Part shown: piece by piece, positions 61,856 to 64,000 of the stretch | Numbering within the stretch: the stretch's first letter is position 1 | How the letters are laid out: each line of letters opens with the position of its first letter | Assembly (NCBI RefSeq): GCF_026109735.1 | Contig: NZ_CP069620.1 | Location: 1,240,001 to 1,304,000 of the forward strand | Length of the DNA: 64,000 nt | Reading direction: 5' to 3' | Origin: Salinimicrobium tongyeongense | GTDB taxonomy: Bacteria > Bacteroidota > Bacteroidia > Flavobacteriales > Flavobacteriaceae | Notes under the pieces: generated by a model | What the model was told of the DNA's origin: nothing | Database searches by the model: none | What the model saw: only the letters and a program-made list of their open reading frames with translations | Translations under genes and position numbers: made by a program

Positions 61856-62982
61856 CTATTTTTTAACTGCACTACAGCCAGCCATAGTGGTGATTTTTAT
61901 TGCTTCGGTAGGAGGTAAACTGCTGTTGCGGTTCACCGTTTCCTGCACTACATTTTGTGTGAGCAGCTCTAAAGCTTTAGATAGCGGCGTGTTGTCCTGC
62001 AATGCGGCAGGATGGCCTATATCCCCGGCCTCCCTGATGCTTTGCACCAAAGGCAACTGCCCTAAAAACGGCACCTGCAAATCTTCGGCCAAAAGTTTAG
62101 CTCCTTCCCTTCCAAAAATGTAATATTTGTTATCGGGTAATTCTTCCGGCGTGAAATAGGCCATATTCTCAATGATCCCCAAAACAGGAACGTTGATGGA
62201 TTCCTGCTGAAACATTGCCACTCCTTTACGGGCATCGGCAAGAGCCACGTTTTGAGGCGTACTCACCACAACAGCGCCGGTTAAAGGTAATGATTGCATG
62301 ATGGAAAGATGAATATCCCCGGTTCCCGGAGGCAGGTCTACCAGCAGGAAGTCGAGTTCCCCCAGGCTGCATCAAAGATCATCTGGTTCAAAGCTTTTGC
62401 TGCCATGGGCCCCCTCCAGATTACCGCCTGATTTGGCTGAGTAAAGAATCCAATGGAGAGCAGCTTCACCCCGTGGTTTTCAATAGGTTTCATTTTAGAC
62501 TTTCCGTCCACATTCACAGACAGTGGCTTTTCGGTTTGCACGTCGAACATCATGGGCATAGACGGCCCGTAAATATCGGCGTCAAGAAGACCCACTTTAA
62601 ATCCCATTTTTGCGAGGTTTACGGCCAGGTTGGCTGTTACGGTAGATTTACCTACCCCGCCTTTTCCTGAAGCTACCGCCACCACATTCTTGATCCCGGG
62701 AATAGATTTTCCCTTGATCTCCGTTTTTTCGGGTGCCTGAACCTTAATATTCACCTTCACCTTGGCCTTTTGGTGTACGTGTTCATGAATAGCCTTCATC
62801 ACATCTACCTCTGCCCGCTTTTTTATGTGAAGCGCCGGAGTGCTAAGCAGCAGGTCTACCACCACCTCATCTCCAAAGGTCATAATGTTCTGAACCGCAC
62901 CACTCTCTACCATATTTTTACCTTCCCCTGAAACAGAAATAGTTTCAAGGGCATTTAATATATCCTTACGATTAAGTTTCAT
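61856..62982 (-). CDS. mrp: Mrp/ApbC-type iron-sulfur cluster carrier ATPase, frameshifted in this sequence
   Basis: P-loop ATPase that carries FeS clusters. 62338-62982 encodes the DUF59 domain and the deviant Walker A ASGKGGVGKSTVTANLA (about 105), continuing to AAWG. 61856-62299 encodes the rest (GAVVVSTPQNVALADARKG, ENMAYF). Adding one base to the C5 run at 62359-62363 gives [23 protein letters not shown], the conserved Mrp sequence, and a protein of 375 residues. The break is probably a sequencing error. Confidence 0.92.
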
Positions 62983-63115
62983 GCTGTATTTCTTGTAATT
63001 TCTGAACCTTATGTAGATTCATTCTAAATGCAAATATAAGCTGAAAAGCTAAGATAACGAAGTTATCACCCATATTTAAGGATCAATAAAATCAATACAA
63101 AAATAGCTTAAATTT

Positions 63116-63445
63116 TTACTGAAGTTCTGCGGAAGGATCCCAGAAATACTTCTGAAAATCAACGATTTTGTCATTTACCACCTGTACGCCTTCAGCTTCG
63201 AGCATCTGCTCCATTACACGCGTACCCGGAAAATGGTGCTTCCCTGTAAGCAGGCCGTTTCTATTGACCACGCGGTGCGCCGGAATACCTTCCGTTTTTG
63301 AAGCATTGTTCATGGCCCAACCCACCATTCGCGCACTGCCTTTTGTTCCCAAAAAAGCCGCAATGGCACCATAGCTGGTCACCCGCCCTTCAGGGATAAG
63401 TTTTACCACTTCATAAACCTTTTCAAAAAAAGAAATTTCAGCCAT
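63116..63445 (-). CDS. Alkyltransferase-like protein (MGMT fold, no active-site Cys)
   Basis: A 109-residue MGMT-fold protein. In true O6-alkylguanine DNA alkyltransferases the motif is PCHR; here it is IPAHRVVNRNG (A56), so no alkyl transfer is possible. The family of such ATL proteins (YbaZ, Atl1) binds alkylated DNA and recruits nucleotide excision repair. Helix-turn-helix-like YGAIAAFLGTKGSARMVGWA (cited as its parts) is present. It overlaps the LysE gene end by one base. Confidence 0.9.
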   Translation of the reverse strand: MAEISFFEKVYEVVKLIPEGRVTSYGAIAAFLGTKGSARMVGWAMNNASKTEGIPAHRVVNRNGLLTGKHHFPGTRVMEQMLEAEGVQVVNDKIVDFQKYFWDPSAELQ

Positions 63446-64000
63446 TACTGCATATAGATCCTAATGAAGGTGATGATCAGCAAGACCAGCATAAGCGCCG
63501 CCATGAAGTAGTTGGAATACTTTACAAAGAAAGTGCCCTCAGCCTCAATTTTTGTAAAAAACAGGGCGTAGAAGTAAAGCGTTGTAAAAGTTCCCATAGA
63601 AGCCGCCAGCACAAAAGCCGAATTGTTAAGCGGATGGTATTCAAAATCCCCATTTACGTTGAGCGCAGCAGCAAGTGCCACAAAAAACGGAATGGGAAAA
63701 ATATTAAGCGCCCCAATCATCATTCCCTTGAGCACACTTTTTATTCCCGAAGTGGGGTTTACCTCTACCTCCTTCTTCTTTCGCTGTGCCATAACCAGAA
63801 AGTAGAACATCATGATCAAAAAGATCACCAGCCCGGCACGCAAAAGCACGTTGTTGATATAAGCGTTATCAAAGATATAGCGAGCCAGCATTACCGCAAT
63901 GGTAGCCTGCAACAGCACGATCAAAGATGCGCCAATGGCCATATAGATGCCGTTCTTTTTACCTCTTTTTACACAGGTTTTGGCAACACTCATATTCACA
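63445..64000 (-). CDS. LysE family transporter, N-terminus beyond window
   Basis: Polytopic membrane protein of the LysE/RhtB amino-acid exporter family. The visible 184 residues show about five helices (21-41, 50-68, 85-112, 125-147, 160-182) and start with NMSVAKTCVKRGKKNGIYMAIG, which in this family follows an N-terminal GLLN-like segment. The frame continues past the right edge, so the true start is not seen. A GTG at 63999 is in frame but unlikely to be the real start. Confidence 0.8.
   Translation of the reverse strand, partial: VNMSVAKTCVKRGKKNGIYMAIGASLIVLLQATIAVMLARYIFDNAYINNVLLRAGLVIFLIMMFYFLVMAQRKKKEVEVNPTSGIKSVLKGMMIGALNIFPIPFFVALAAALNVNGDFEYHPLNNSAFVLAASMGTFTTLYFYALFFTKIEAEGTFFVKYSNYFMAALMLVLLIITFIRIYMQ

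Noticed and set aside
1-64000. CRISPR array
   Set aside because: No regularly spaced repeats of 25-40 bases were seen.

Overview
The window is chromosomal DNA of a Bacteroidota bacterium, most likely a marine-type Flavobacteriaceae. This rests on the alternative complex III (ActABCDEF) plus cytochrome oxidase operon, flavobacterial TAnnTTTG -7 promoter motifs, a DnaE with a fused DnaQ exonuclease, a Bacteroidota-type tyrosine recombinase and a DUF3871 gene. I cannot name genus or species from sequence alone.

Layout. 1-11.2 kb: an energy operon on the minus strand, actABCDEF followed by coxB and coxA (coxA runs off the left edge), which moves electrons from quinol to cytochrome c to O2. 11.4-16.7 kb: a SPOR protein, then a nitric-oxide block (quinol NO reductase, a NorB-like membrane protein, the di-iron repair protein Ric). 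16.8-21.7 kb: two universal stress proteins around a histidine kinase/response-regulator pair whose regulator carries a Crp/Fnr output domain. 21.7-26.4 kb: rimP-nusA-infB. 26.8-29.2 kb: a second two-component pair. 29.39-48.59 kb: a genomic island of about 19 kb bounded by 164-bp perfect direct repeats; the right repeat includes the 3' end of an intact tRNA-Asp. 48.7-64 kb: core genes (DUF58, trxA, dnaE, rpsP-rimM, trmN6, glutaryl-CoA dehydrogenase type ACAD, ferredoxin, ferredoxin reductase, nifU, mrp, an alkyltransferase-like protein, LysE family).

The island is visibly more AT-rich than its flanks. It carries a type III restriction-modification pair, a superfamily 2 helicase, two insertion sequences (IS481 type and IS256 type), a DUF3871/ATPase replication or recombination module, a run of small secreted proteins and lipoproteins around an XRE regulator, an unrecognised two-gene cassette (45.0-46.4 kb: soluble protein plus four-helix membrane protein), a tyrosine integrase with a non-canonical active site, and a membrane-anchored coiled-coil protein. 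No relaxase, conjugation or phage structural gene is visible. The best candidate for an undescribed system is the 44981-46369 pair, which lies in the cargo zone between the XRE gene and the integrase.

Three conserved genes (a histidine kinase, dnaE and mrp) are each broken by exactly one missing base in a G/C homopolymer. Each becomes full length if one base is restored, so sequencing or assembly error is more likely than true gene loss.
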